Shown piece by piece: positions 7,274-17,500 of a stretch of 64,000 nucleotides of DNA. The stretch covers positions 1 through 64,000 of the forward strand of contig CAKVIG010000007.1 of NCBI GenBank assembly GCA_934754515.1, read 5' to 3'. The translations under genes and the position numbers were made by a program. Position 1 is the first letter of the stretch. Each line of letters starts with the position of its first letter. Below the pieces are notes generated by a model. It searched no databases. It saw nothing but the letters and a program-made list of their open reading frames with translations, and was not told where the DNA came from. The stretch is from an uncultured Candidatus Melainabacteria bacterium. Its GTDB lineage: Bacteria; Cyanobacteriota; Vampirovibrionia; Gastranaerophilales; Gastranaerophilaceae.

Positions 7274-8545
7274 TTAGCACAAAGCACAAGAACTATCCAG
7301 TGACTTTTTTAAAGCATCTACCTTGTCTAATTGTTCCCAAGGAAGATTTAAGTCTGTACGTCCTAAGTGTCCGTACGCAGCTAATTTTTGATAGAATTTA
7401 CCGCCATTTTTAGCAGGCAAGTTTCTCAAATCAAAGTTTGAAATAATTGCAGCCGGTCTTAGGTCGAAGTTAGCTCTTACTAATTCAGAAATTTCATCAT
7501 CAGAAATTTTACCTGTGCCAAAAGTATCTACAAAAATTGAAATAGGTTCAGCTACACCAATAGCATAAGCCAATTCAATTTCACATTTTTCAGCAAGTCC
7601 TGCTGCTACAATGTTTTTAGCAACATATCTAGAAGCATAAGCAGCTGATCTGTCAACCTTCGTAGGATCTTTTCCTGAGAAAGCTCCACCACCGTGACGA
7701 GAATAACCGCCGTATGTATCTACAATAATTTTTCTACCAGTCAAACCTGAATCGCCTTGAGGACCGCCAACTACAAATCTACCTGATGGGTTGATTAAAA
7801 TAATTGTGTCGCTGTCAAGTTTAATAGATTCAGTTTCAAATACATAATCGATTACGCATCTCTTCAAGTCATTTCTAATAATTTCTTGAACTTTTGAGTT
7901 GTCGCTGATTCCGTTGATTTCTGCTGCATGTTGAGTAGAAAGCAATACAGTGTGAATTCTTGATGGTTTTCCATCAACGTATTCAACAGTAACTTGTGAT
8001 TTTCCGTCAGGTCTTAAGTAGTTTAGGATACCTTCTTTTCTAACTTGAGCCAATCTGTAAGACAACTTGTGAGCCAAACTGATTGGAAGTGGCATAAGTT
8101 CAGGTGTTTCGTTACAAGCATAACCAAACATAATACCTTGGTCGCCTGCACCGATGTTTTCTGTTTCTGATTTTGAAGTATCAGCATTTTCGCTTCTGCT
8201 TTCCAAAGCTTTGTTTACACCGCCTGCGATATCTACTGATTGCTCGTCAATACTTGTTAAAACTGCGCAAGTATCACAATCGAAACCGCCGCCTGCTTGT
8301 CCTTCGTAGCCGATATTTCTAACAGTATTTCTAACTACTTGCGGAATATCTACATAACAATTAGATGTAATTTCACCGCAAACAAGAACCATACCTGTTG
8401 TAGCAGTAGTTTCTGCAGCTACTCTGGATTGAGGGTCTTTTGTTAAAAATTCATCTAATATTGCGTCTGAAATTTGATCGCAAACTTTGTCAGGGTGTCC
8501 TTCTGTAACTGATTCAGAAGTGAATAAAAATTTTTTTGATGTCAT
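7274..8545 (-). CDS. metK: S-adenosylmethionine synthetase
   Basis: MetK makes SAM from methionine and ATP in the cytosol. The start FTSESVTEGHPDKVCDQISD (near residue 8) holds the ATP-binding His, GAGDQGIMFGYA near 132 is the first signature, and GGGAFSGKDPTKVDRSAAY near 285 is the second. The length, 423 residues, is slightly above the usual 385-400. SAM made here would feed the methyltransferases and the SAM decarboxylase seen elsewhere in the window. The gene stands alone between two terminators, with AAGGAG seven bases before the ATG and a GC-rich leader that may fold. Confidence 0.97.
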   Translation of the reverse strand: MTSKKFLFTSESVTEGHPDKVCDQISDAILDEFLTKDPQSRVAAETTATTGMVLVCGEITSNCYVDIPQVVRNTVRNIGYEGQAGGGFDCDTCAVLTSIDEQSVDIAGGVNKALESRSENADTSKSETENIGAGDQGIMFGYACNETPELMPLPISLAHKLSYRLAQVRKEGILNYLRPDGKSQVTVEYVDGKPSRIHTVLLSTQHAAEINGISDNSKVQEIIRNDLKRCVIDYVFETESIKLDSDTIILINPSGRFVVGGPQGDSGLTGRKIIVDTYGGYSRHGGGAFSGKDPTKVDRSAAYASRYVAKNIVAAGLAEKCEIELAYAIGVAEPISIFVDTFGTGKISDDEISELVRANFDLRPAAIISNFDLRNLPAKNGGKFYQKLAAYGHLGRTDLNLPWEQLDKVDALKKSLDSSCALC

Positions 8546-8566
8546 CTTTTTTCTCCTTAATTTATA

Positions 8567-8600
8567 TTACTCCGGTAAGGTTTTTAATTCCGACCCGGTC
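8567..8600 (-). promoter_or_regulatory. Possible structured leader of metK
   Basis: The untranslated leader holds two small hairpins in AT-rich surroundings: GAC-CGG-GTC (8592-8600) and TTAC-CGGA-GTAA (8567-8578). Each exposes a CCGG core, and the two cores are complementary to each other, so a kissing interaction is possible. I cannot match it to a named SAM riboswitch class. The function is inference from its position before metK. Confidence 0.3.
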
Positions 8601-8630
8601 ACATTAGCTACATTCTAGTATGAATGTCAA
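8601..8630 (-). promoter_or_regulatory. Candidate metK promoter
   Basis: On the minus strand a perfect TTGACA (8625-8630) is followed after 18 bp by a weak TAATGT (8601-8606). Between them lies the inverted repeat CATTC-ATACTA-GAATG, which might bind a regulator. Confidence 0.4.
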
Positions 8631-8640
8631 CAAAAAGCAA

Positions 8641-8679
8641 GAAAGCGTTGCATTTTACTTAACATAACGCAACGCTTTC
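8641..8679 (-). terminator. nadC terminator
   Basis: An 11-bp perfect stem GAAAGCGTTGC/GCAACGCTTTC with a 17-base loop is followed on the minus strand by a T-rich run. It ends the nadB-nadC unit just before the metK promoter. Confidence 0.75.
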
Positions 8680-8700
8680 TTATTTTTTTAAATCGGTTTA

Positions 8701-9531
8701 TTACATATCTAACCCTAAATCCAATGTTGGAGCTTTTGCTACAATAGCACTGGAAGATATTATATCAACTCCGGTTGATGCAATATCATGCACGGTATTC
8801 AAATTAACATTTCCGCTTGCTTCAACAATTGCTTTGCCGTCAATAAGTTTCACACATTCTCTCATTGTATCTAGTGACATATTATCAAGCATAATAATAT
8901 CAGCACCGCAATTAACAGCTTCTTTAACTTGTTCTATTGTATCGCATTCAACCTCAATTTTATGGGCATGAGAAATGTGTTGGCGTAATTTTTCAACAGC
9001 TTTAGTTAAAGAGCCTGCATATTTAATATGATTATCTTTAATCATTGCACAGTCAGAAAGATTAAACCTATGTAGGCTTCCACCACCTGTTTTTACGGAA
9101 TATTTTTCAAATGCTCTAAAGCCCGGAGTTGTCTTTCTTGTATCAACAATTCTTGCTTTAAATTCACCAACAGCGTTTTGGTATTTGTTAGTTTCTGTTG
9201 CAATACCGCTCATTCTTTGTGCATAATTTAAAGCTGTTCTTTCGCCCATTAAAATATATCTTGCAGGACCTTCTATATCCGCAATTTTATCGCCTTTTTT
9301 AATCACATCTCCATCGTTAAAATAAAATTTTATATTTATAGAAGGTGAAAGAATTTTAAATACCATCTCAAAAACATTCTTACCGCAAAAAATACCGTCT
9401 ACTCTTGTATTAAGTACGCAAGACATTCTATCTTCTTCGTTCGTTAAATAATCGGTAGTAATATCACCAAAACCGATATCTTCTTGTAATGCGTTTTTAA
9501 CATGGTCTTCTATAAAGAAATTATTTAACAT
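8701..9531 (-). CDS. nadC: Quinolinate phosphoribosyltransferase (decarboxylating)
   Basis: NadC converts quinolinate and PRPP to nicotinate mononucleotide in de novo NAD synthesis. The 276-residue length is normal. Visible family motifs are EDIGFGDITTDYL near 17, RTALNYAQRMSGIAT near 96, DTRKTTPGFRAFEKYSVKTGGG near 131 (substrate-binding Arg and Lys residues), then MIKDNH near 165, the acidic EVECDT near 197, and MLDNMS near 218 before VEASGNV. Its start overlaps the end of nadB by 11 bases, so the two are translationally coupled. The third gene of the pathway, nadA, is not in the window. Confidence 0.96.
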   Translation of the reverse strand: MLNNFFIEDHVKNALQEDIGFGDITTDYLTNEEDRMSCVLNTRVDGIFCGKNVFEMVFKILSPSINIKFYFNDGDVIKKGDKIADIEGPARYILMGERTALNYAQRMSGIATETNKYQNAVGEFKARIVDTRKTTPGFRAFEKYSVKTGGGSLHRFNLSDCAMIKDNHIKYAGSLTKAVEKLRQHISHAHKIEVECDTIEQVKEAVNCGADIIMLDNMSLDTMRECVKLIDGKAIVEASGNVNLNTVHDIASTGVDIISSSAIVAKAPTLDLGLDM

Positions 9532-11143
9532 AAACTAACTCTCTTTCTTCGCTTTTCATAATATTTGAATGCTTAGCAATGCTATCAGTTTGCCTGTAAT
9601 CTGCTCTTGAGTGCGCGCCTCTTGATTCTTTTCTCGAAATAGCACCCTCTACAATTAAACCGGCTACTGTAAGCATATTTCTATATTCATATTCATCTTG
9701 ATTGAAGCACTTTCTAGTGCGTTTAAATTCTGATTTCATTCTCTCTATTTCTGCTTTTGCTTCTAATAAATCTTTTTCGTTTCTAACAATTCCAACTTTA
9801 TTCCACATCAAATTTTTCAAATTTTGTTTTAAAGTCGGAATATCAAAATCAGCTTCACTTAACGGTGCAGAATATGTTTCAATTACCTCACGAATTGAAT
9901 CATCAATTTTTTTAGGCGTGCTTAAGTTTGCAAAAGACAAGTAATCCGCAAGTTCGTAAGCACAAACAACACATTCTAAAAGTGAATTACTTGCAAGTCT
10001 GTTTGCACCATGTAAGCCCGTTGAAGCTACTTCACCAATAGCATATAACCCTTTTAATGATGTTCTGCCTTCTACAGAGGCTTTAATTCCGCCCATTGTA
10101 TAATGAGCTGCAGGAGCTACTGGAATTGGATTGTGTGAGATATCTATTCCTTTTTCATCACAGCGTTTTGAAATAGTCGGAAAACGCTTAAATAGTTTTG
10201 TATGGTCTATCATAGAAGCGTTTAAAAACACATTAAATGAATGTTCTTTTGCCATTTCCGAATATATAGCGCGAGTAACAATATCACGAGGCGCAAGTTC
10301 ACGCTTATCATGATATTGTGACATGAATTCTTTACCTTCTTTATTTATAAGCTTTGCACCTTCACCTCTAACAGCCTCTGAAATAAGAAATCTGTCTTTG
10401 CTTGTTGGGCTAAGCGCCAAAGCCGTCGGATGGAATTGAATAAATTCCATATCTTGGATAATAGCTCCTGCATTGTATGCAATATCTACTCCATCACCTG
10501 TTGCACCATCAGGGTTTGTAGTAAATTTATAAACCTGACCGACACCGCCTGTTGCAAGAATTAGAGCTGAAGTGTAGACAATTTCATGCTCGCCTGTCAA
10601 TTCGTTATAAACAATTATACCTTTGCATTCCTTATCAGCATCAACAAGAAGCTCAACAGCCATAGCGTTTTCCATAACCGTAATATTGCTGTCATTGATT
10701 ACATCTTGCGCTAAAGCGTCAGTAATACCTTTACCTGTTGCATCACCGCCAGAATGAAGAATTCTTCTTATGCTGTGAGCTGCTTCCAACGTAAAAGTCA
10801 GTTTACCGTCTGAATTCTTGTCGAATTTTACACCATTTTCAATTAAATCATTAATTACTTCATCAGATGCTTCTGAAATATATTCAACGGTTTTTTCTTC
10901 GCTTAAACCGGCTCCTGCTTTTAATGTATCTTGAACATGTGATTGTACATTGTCTTCAGGGTTTTGGTGAATAACACCAACGATACCGCCTTGAGCGTAT
11001 TTAGAATTACTTTCACCTAAAGTAGATTTTGTCAGAAGTAATATACCGTCAGGCAAATTTATTTGTTGGGATATTTTTAAAGCAGAATATAATCCTGCAG
11101 CGCCGCTTCCTACTATTACAACGGAATATTCGGAGTATTTCAT
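9521..11143 (-). CDS. nadB: L-aspartate oxidase
   Basis: NadB oxidises L-aspartate to iminoaspartate, the first step of de novo NAD synthesis. The FAD-binding Rossmann motif VVIVGSGAAGLYSAL is near residues 8-22, SKYAQGGIVGV near 47 is the family motif, and HSGGDATGKGI near 130 and FIQFHPTAL near 235 line the active site. The MGGIKAS segment near 350 and the GLHGANRLASNSLLE segment near 373 close the FAD site, followed by the C-terminal helical domain. The ATG at 11143 (540 residues) is preferred over the upstream GTG, which lies inside the GAGGTGA ribosome-binding sequence. Confidence 0.96.
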   Translation of the reverse strand: MKYSEYSVVIVGSGAAGLYSALKISQQINLPDGILLLTKSTLGESNSKYAQGGIVGVIHQNPEDNVQSHVQDTLKAGAGLSEEKTVEYISEASDEVINDLIENGVKFDKNSDGKLTFTLEAAHSIRRILHSGGDATGKGITDALAQDVINDSNITVMENAMAVELLVDADKECKGIIVYNELTGEHEIVYTSALILATGGVGQVYKFTTNPDGATGDGVDIAYNAGAIIQDMEFIQFHPTALALSPTSKDRFLISEAVRGEGAKLINKEGKEFMSQYHDKRELAPRDIVTRAIYSEMAKEHSFNVFLNASMIDHTKLFKRFPTISKRCDEKGIDISHNPIPVAPAAHYTMGGIKASVEGRTSLKGLYAIGEVASTGLHGANRLASNSLLECVVCAYELADYLSFANLSTPKKIDDSIREVIETYSAPLSEADFDIPTLKQNLKNLMWNKVGIVRNEKDLLEAKAEIERMKSEFKRTRKCFNQDEYEYRNMLTVAGLIVEGAISRKESRGAHSRADYRQTDSIAKHSNIMKSEERELVYVK

Positions 11144-11239
11144 TTTATAATATTTCACCTCAAGTCAAATTGTTTCAATACCTATTGTACCTCAAACAAA
11201 GTAAGGAAAAAGAAATAAATATAAATTTAATATTAAGAT

Positions 11240-12016
11240 TTATTTAATTGTTAAAGTCAAAATCTTAGGATGAAGGACGTCATAAGTCAGAGATTCTTCA
11301 ATATTTATAGTCGGAGAATACTCTTTTGCCTTTGCTACATCACTATTATAACCTTCTAAATCACCCATTAGTTTTTTTATCTTAGCTCGCTCAGCATAAG
11401 CTTTTGGATTATTGGCACGACGGTCTATTGATAAATTCCAAACTTTTAATGCAACATCGTATCTGCCAATATTAGCATATAAATCGGACAAACAAGCAAA
11501 GCCTGCATAGGCAGTATTATCAGCCTCTATAATTCTATTACAAAAAGACATTGCTTCTCTGTAATTTCCTTGTTCTTTAAAAAGCATTGCAACTTTTAAA
11601 TTATCATTGAATTGGATATTATCGCTATTTATATAATCATTCAATGCGCCTTTATAATCTCCAGCCATTAAGCGTATTTCAGCTCTGTCTTTATATAAAG
11701 ATTTCAATTCAGCTTCTGGTAAATAACTGGGAAAGGTTTGGATAGACTTATTAATTTCATCAAGAGCTTTTTTCTTATTCTGATACATTTTAGCTAAATA
11801 AACAGCATTATTCCTGTGAAACAAATATTCCGTAGCATCAGCATTATGAGTCAATCTGGAAATAAACAGCTGAGTATTATTTCCCCAAAAACAAACTTGT
11901 AAAAATTTGTTCCCAGGAGGAGTACACAACCAAGCAACAAATAAAAAACCGCAAATAATCCAAGTTAATAACTTAGCATCATCTTTACGTGAAGTCTTTC
12001 TAAAGTTTGTTATCAT
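11240..12016 (-). CDS. Membrane-anchored TPR protein
   Basis: The 258-residue protein has a basic N-terminus, one membrane helix (LLTWIICGFLFVAWLC, residues about 16-31), and then helical repeats of TPR type: KALDEINKSIQTFPSY, LYKDRAEIRLMAGDYKGALNDY, LFKEQGNYREAMSFCNRII, CLSDLYANIGRYDVALKVWNL and AYAERAKIKKLMGD. This is a type II topology, with the TPR domain outside the cytoplasmic membrane. Such proteins act as scaffolds in envelope complexes; the partner is unknown. A TATAAT box lies upstream near 12050. It is monocistronic or the last gene of the zincin-cutA run on the same strand. Confidence 0.75.
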   Translation of the reverse strand: MITNFRKTSRKDDAKLLTWIICGFLFVAWLCTPPGNKFLQVCFWGNNTQLFISRLTHNADATEYLFHRNNAVYLAKMYQNKKKALDEINKSIQTFPSYLPEAELKSLYKDRAEIRLMAGDYKGALNDYINSDNIQFNDNLKVAMLFKEQGNYREAMSFCNRIIEADNTAYAGFACLSDLYANIGRYDVALKVWNLSIDRRANNPKAYAERAKIKKLMGDLEGYNSDVAKAKEYSPTINIEESLTYDVLHPKILTLTIK

Positions 12017-12078
12017 TTAGCAACTCTCTTTCATGCAAATTATATATTAAAATTCTAAAAAAATAAAGTAAAATTTTA

Positions 12079-12861
12079 TTAAAACAATATATTGTTCAAA
12101 GTTTTAAATTCTTTAATATTGTTAAAATTTAAGCATTTACATACATTTGGTGCAATTTGCTCTGCACAATTTCTATCAGAAAAGAATAACTCCACAAATC
12201 TTGCGAAAAGCTCAGTCGGGCTGTTATAGTAACGATTTAGCTTAGAAATTCTGCCGTTAATTCGACTAATCATCCTTTGTTTAGATTTAATTTTTACATA
12301 CAAAATTTCTTCGTCACTCAGTTCGTAAAAATCTTTACCCAAATTTTCTACCGAATAAATTGTATTATTAAAATTTATTCGGTCGTATTTTAACAAATAT
12401 CTTAGAGGCAGACAAAAATGTCTTTCAAATTTCTTATATGGTACTGATAACTTAAAATCAGGATATGTTTGTTTGATTTGTTGTGTCATTTCTTTAATTT
12501 CAGATGCAAGTTTATTTTTTTTGTCAAATAATGCCTTTGCTTCTAATTTAGGAATCTTTTTAACTGTTACATTTACCAGTTCTTCGTTCATTGCGCCCGT
12601 CATTGAACTAAATGCAAAATCCAGTGAACTTAAAGTTTTATCGTGCTTAAAATGAACAAAATGAGCAAATTCGTGTAAAAGTACAGACAGAGTTTCTTCT
12701 TCGCTGATATTTTTAGAAATATCAATACGATAAGCACCGTTATTTGTACCTCGAAAAAAGCCCTTGTTTCCTCGGGCTTTATTTTTTCCAATATTAACTT
12801 CTATTCCTAAAGACTCAAAATATTCTTTTAGTCTTAAGATTCTGTTTCTTTCACTAACCAT
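12079..12861 (-). CDS. Zincin-like putative metallopeptidase
   Basis: The 260-residue protein carries LLHEFAHFVHF with the zinc motif His63-Glu64-x-x-His67 in a helix, and late in the chain SPTELFARFVELFF, where the Glu fits the third zinc ligand of gluzincins. The middle has Lys-rich helices. It resembles ImmA/IrrE-type or phage-associated zincins in layout but no helix-turn-helix is visible. There is no signal peptide, so it is cytosolic. The ATG at 12861 is chosen; it overlaps the end of cutA by 28 bases and has only a weak Shine-Dalgarno. A TTG at 12882 would lengthen it by seven residues. Confidence 0.6.
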   Translation of the reverse strand: MVSERNRILRLKEYFESLGIEVNIGKNKARGNKGFFRGTNNGAYRIDISKNISEEETLSVLLHEFAHFVHFKHDKTLSSLDFAFSSMTGAMNEELVNVTVKKIPKLEAKALFDKKNKLASEIKEMTQQIKQTYPDFKLSVPYKKFERHFCLPLRYLLKYDRINFNNTIYSVENLGKDFYELSDEEILYVKIKSKQRMISRINGRISKLNRYYNSPTELFARFVELFFSDRNCAEQIAPNVCKCLNFNNIKEFKTLNNILF

Positions 12862-13151
12862 TTCAAATAATCTTCGCTGCAATCAACAATCGGTAAAGCA
12901 ATAATTTCAGGCACTGTATAAGGGTGCAAATCTTCAATTACAAGCTTAATTTTGCCATAATTTGCTCTTCTTGTCTTAATCATCATAAGAATTTCTTTTT
13001 CTTCGCAAACTTCTCCATCCCATGAGAAAACAGACTGAACTTTGTCAATCATGCTAACACATGCTGCAAGTTTATGTTTCATCAAGATTTTAGTAATATC
13101 TTTTGCAACTTTTTTGTTTGGTACAGTACAATTAATTACGATAATATCCAT
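12834..13151 (-). CDS. cutA: CutA divalent-cation tolerance-like protein
   Basis: The 105-residue length and the sequence match CutA: IIVINCTVPNKKVAKDITKILMKHKLAACVSM at the start, then VQSVFSWDGEVCEEKEILMMIKTRR, and the C-terminal HPYTVPEIIALPIVDCSEDYLKWLV. CutA proteins form trimers with a ferredoxin-like fold and bind copper or other divalent ions; the physiological role is poorly defined. The gene lies 15 bases after glcD on the same strand and overlaps the zincin gene. Confidence 0.93.
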   Translation of the reverse strand: MDIIVINCTVPNKKVAKDITKILMKHKLAACVSMIDKVQSVFSWDGEVCEEKEILMMIKTRRANYGKIKLVIEDLHPYTVPEIIALPIVDCSEDYLKWLVKETES

Positions 13152-13166
13152 ACACTCTCCTTTATC

Positions 13167-14558
13167 TTAATCCAATTTAAAAATTTTTCCTGTATTTAAT
13201 ATGTTATTCGGATCGAAAAGCTTTTTGATTTTTTTCATGTAATCAAGAGCTTTTTCATCCATCGTATTTTTTATATAAGAAATTTTTTCGCTTCCAACCC
13301 CATGTTCTGCTGAAATTGTTCCACCTAAAGAGGTTGCAAGCTCATACATTTCGGTTTTAGCATTAATATAATTTTTAAATTCATCGTCATTTTCTAAATT
13401 TAAAGCCACCTGCGGATGAATATTGCCATCACCCACATGTCCTACTACACAAACTTGAAGATGATATTTATCACAAATTTCTTTTGCGCCGACTACCATC
13501 TGTGCCAACTTGTCACGCGGTACGATTATATCATCGGAAACTACATCAGGGGCAAGTTTCGTTGTAGCAGCAAAGCTCGCACGTCTTGCAGTCCAAACGG
13601 CTTCTTGCTCATCTTGGGAATTTTTAGTTTCAATCTTGCTTGCGCCTGCTTTATTTAAAGCCATTTCAACTCTTTCCTTTTGAGTCAGCATAGAAGATTC
13701 AAAACCGTCTAATTCAATCAAAAGCATAGCATTTTTGGTTGTATCCAATCCGCAAGGATAGAACTTTTCAACAGTAACAATAGAATTATTGTCCATAAAA
13801 TCAATTGTTGCAGGAAATACGCTTGCTCTAAGGATTTCTGTAACGGCTGAAGTCGCATTTTCTATTTCGTCGAAATAAGCCGTTACAACTCTTGTTGATT
13901 CTGGCTTTGGAATAAGTTTTAATTCGGCTTCAACTACAACCGCTAAAGTACCTTCACTTCCCACCATCAACTGGTTTAAGTGATAGCCGACAGCGTCTTT
14001 GATTGTATTTGCGCCCAATGTCATAATTGTTCCGTCCGCCAAAACCACTTTTAAATTCAGAATATAATCTTTTGTCGTTCCGTACTTGAAAGATTTTGCT
14101 CCGCCCGAAGATTGAGCAATACTTCCGCCAATCGTAGAAACTCTAAAGTTTGAAGGGTCAGGCGGATAAAAAAGGTTTTCTGTTGCAGCGAGTTTTTTAA
14201 TTTCATTCAAAACAACCCCTGGTTGAACTCTCATAGTCATATTAGTCGGGTTGAAATCTAAGATTTTGTTCATTCTGGAAAAATTCAAAACAATTCCACC
14301 AAAATGACAAACGCATGCCCCGACCATATTTGTACCTGCACCACGGCAAATTACGGGAGTTTTATGCTTATTTGCAAACTTTAGAACTTTTTGTACTTCT
14401 TCTATAGTTTCAACAAAAACAACTGCATCAGGAAGTCTATGTTCCATTCGAGAGTTGGTAGAATCTTGCGCATAACAATATCTTTCTTCCAAACTTGTTA
14501 GAACATTCTCTTTTTTTACAAGTTTATTCAAATTATCTAAATTACTTTTCAACAACAT
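13167..14558 (-). CDS. glcD: FAD-linked oxidase, glycolate/D-lactate dehydrogenase type
   Basis: The 463-residue protein has the PCMH-type FAD-binding domain: CRGAGTNMVGACVC near residue 71, VQPGVVLNEIKKL near 109, the PPDPSN segment near 132 and TIGGSIAQSSGGAKSFKYG near 143, then the C-terminal domain with VCVVGHVGDGNIHPQ near 370 and SAEHGVGSEK near 420. It should oxidise a 2-hydroxy acid such as glycolate or D-lactate; a GlcF-type Fe-S subunit is not nearby, so the electron acceptor is unclear. Its start lies 17 bases inside the giant coiled-coil gene, so the two may be cotranscribed. Confidence 0.85.
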   Translation of the reverse strand: MLLKSNLDNLNKLVKKENVLTSLEERYCYAQDSTNSRMEHRLPDAVVFVETIEEVQKVLKFANKHKTPVICRGAGTNMVGACVCHFGGIVLNFSRMNKILDFNPTNMTMRVQPGVVLNEIKKLAATENLFYPPDPSNFRVSTIGGSIAQSSGGAKSFKYGTTKDYILNLKVVLADGTIMTLGANTIKDAVGYHLNQLMVGSEGTLAVVVEAELKLIPKPESTRVVTAYFDEIENATSAVTEILRASVFPATIDFMDNNSIVTVEKFYPCGLDTTKNAMLLIELDGFESSMLTQKERVEMALNKAGASKIETKNSQDEQEAVWTARRASFAATTKLAPDVVSDDIIVPRDKLAQMVVGAKEICDKYHLQVCVVGHVGDGNIHPQVALNLENDDEFKNYINAKTEMYELATSLGGTISAEHGVGSEKISYIKNTMDEKALDYMKKIKKLFDPNNILNTGKIFKLD

Positions 14559-17500
14559 GTGATGCTATTTTTTCGATACTTTTGTTTAATTTTGCTATTT
14601 GTCTATCCATTCCACCAACTTTTTTAGTTAGTTGAGCAGTATCTTTAGGGTCAATTTTAGTCATAACTTCTTCAAGCTTAGACTCTAAAGAATTGATTTT
14701 ATCTTGCTGTGATGACATTTTATCATCAATTGCAACCAAGAAGCTATTCAAAGTATTTTCAAACGGAGTCATGTCGATTTTTGAATTTTTATTACTAATA
14801 GTTGTTTCGACAATAACTCTATCAAGTTTAGCTTCTAATGATGATATGCGCTTAGCCTGCTTTTCAAATACATTGCTTAAAGCTTCAATAAGCTCGGTGC
14901 TTTCCGTATTATCCTCAGCTTCTGCTTTCAAATCTTCCAACATAACCTTGATTTGACCGATATCATCCAATGTTTCAACCTTGTCAGAAATCGTTGTAAT
15001 TTGTTCACCCGCTTTATCAACCCATTCCGCCAAGTACTCAAATACTTGGTTAAATACCTGATTAGTTTTTGCTCCATTTTGAATCATTGTATTAATTGCG
15101 CCTAATTTATTATCAAGTCTGTCAATACCTGATTCGTGAGCGAAATTGCGTGTTCTTTCGTCCAAATCATTAATTACAAGTTTGAATTCCTGCAAATTAT
15201 CCTGCAAGCACTTGTGAGATTCATCCGACGCCAAAATAAGTTTATTTGTTCTTGTACTGATACTTACGATATCTTCCGATAATGTTTCAAAATCCTTTTT
15301 AAACTCATCATACTCAAATTTTGGCATTTCGGTTTTCAAAGACTCTACAAGTTTGTAGATATCGTTTGTTGAAGTTACAAGTTCTTCCAATTCCTTAGAA
15401 TTGTTGCTTGATTTCATTTCATTAAGAACTAATCTCAAGTTAGCAATATCTGACTCTAAGTCTTGAAGACTGTAAACATAATCTATATCACCGTCAGAAG
15501 ATATAATTGAAGTAATTTTTTCATTAATCAAATCTATATCTTCTTTTAATGAATCCACCTTATTATCAATAACTGCAACATTATCTTTCACAGTATCTAC
15601 GTTATCAATCGTAGTTACAATGTGGCTCAAAATAGTTATCAATTCTGAATGTTTTTCTTGAATGAAATCTAAAATTTCTTCTTGTTCCGCAACAAATGAA
15701 ATTTGGTTGAAGATATTTAAGAACTGAGTAATAATATCAGATTTAAGTTTAGCAAGTTCTTCATTCAAGCTGATATCTTGAGCATCAACCTTGTTTGTTA
15801 AATCGGTGATTGACTGTTGAATACCATATTTAACAAGAGTATTCATTTCAGTTAACTCCGGAAGATTGTTGCAACATAAATCACTAATATCTTCCAAATA
15901 GCCGAACTGTTCTTTTACAAGGTTTTCAATACCTGTTATTTGGTTATTCAAAGATGCTTGGAACGCTTCATCAAACGATTTATTCAAAATTTGAGCTTTC
16001 AAGTCTGCAAAGCTTACGTTTAATGAATTTATAGAATTACTGATTCCATCCATTATCGTTTGCATTGTAGCATTGATTTCATCTTTTGCAGACTTAAATT
16101 CTGCAAGAATTCCGTCAACGGAAGCTTGAATATTTTCAAATGATTGATTGTACTTAGAAGAAATCATTTCAATTTCTTCATACTTATCAACAACTGTATC
16201 AATAAATTTCTTATCAAACAAGTTCAATTTGTCTTCAAGCTTGTTTGTAACGTTTTCTTGTACAAAGTCGTTAATTTGTTTATTAAGTTTATCTGCTGTT
16301 GAATTTACCAAAATTTCATTTGCAGTTCTTAAATCAGACATTGCAGATGAGAACACGCTTGCTTCCAAGAATTTGTTCATTGTTGAAAGCATATCATCAA
16401 CAGTATTAGTTAACTCAGAATGAATATTATCCAACTTCTGGTTCATAATCGTTGAATCAGTCTTAATATCCATATATGATTTAAGTTCGTTTACATAATT
16501 GAAAATATAATCTTCTATTGAGCTTTCAACATGAACAGTCAGTTTATCCAACTCATCTTTTTGTATGCCTTTGAATAAATTAAATTGTTCAATAATATCT
16601 TTAACAATGACATCTGTTTCTTTTTCAATATCTTCAGATACTAATTCACATTCCTTTTGAACAAGCTCGATAATCAAGTCTTTGCAAGAAACTACGTTTT
16701 GTTTGTTAACTTCAACTTGTTTTAAAATTTGATTAGCAAAAGCTTCCATTGATTGAAGTTCACCGGCTGAAATATCAGCAGTTGTTGCAAGCAAAGTCGT
16801 TATCTTGTCTTCAATTGCTTGTTCAACTTCGTCAAACAAGTTTTTACTGTTATTGATTAATGTTTCAGAAATTGCTGAAACTTCTGATTTTGTAACGTTT
16901 TTAGCTTCATCAATCAAAGTATTAAATGTCTCGCCGAGTTCTTTTACTTGAGCTTGGAAAACATTCATTTGCGAAATTTCGTCTTTGTCCAATCTATCAT
17001 TCAAAGCTTCAAAAGCTGCTTTAAATTCCATAGTTTTAGCTGTTAAATTTTCAAGAATCTTCGAATTTTCATTATCCAAATGAGTTGTGAGGTTTAGAGA
17101 TGTAGCTTCAAACAAACCTTGAACCTTATCGTACAAACCTTCAACTTCTTCTGTTAAACTGTTTGCAAAATCAACTTTTAAATCATTTGTTTTATTCTGA
17201 GTTGTTTCACTAATTAGTTTTAATTCTTCAAGTTTATTTGATGTAATATCATTCAGTAAAGATTCTAATTTTTTACCTACTAAAGTAGAATTTTGTTGAA
17301 GATTATCGCTAATATCTGCTTTTAATTGATTTAATTCCTGTGATAAATCTTTTACACTACCAAACACACTTTCATTAATTTCACCCAATTTAAGGTTTAG
17401 CTGTTGTGCTTTATCCGTAATTTCATCAAACTTAGCTTCTACATTATTCGCCTGAATTTCTAAGCCTGAATCAACAAATTTTGCGATTTCATCAAGTTGA

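Noticed and set aside
8567..8600. Assignment to a known SAM riboswitch class
   Set aside because: The conserved cores of SAM-I, SAM-II and SMK box types that I can recall do not fit; kept only as an unclassified candidate.
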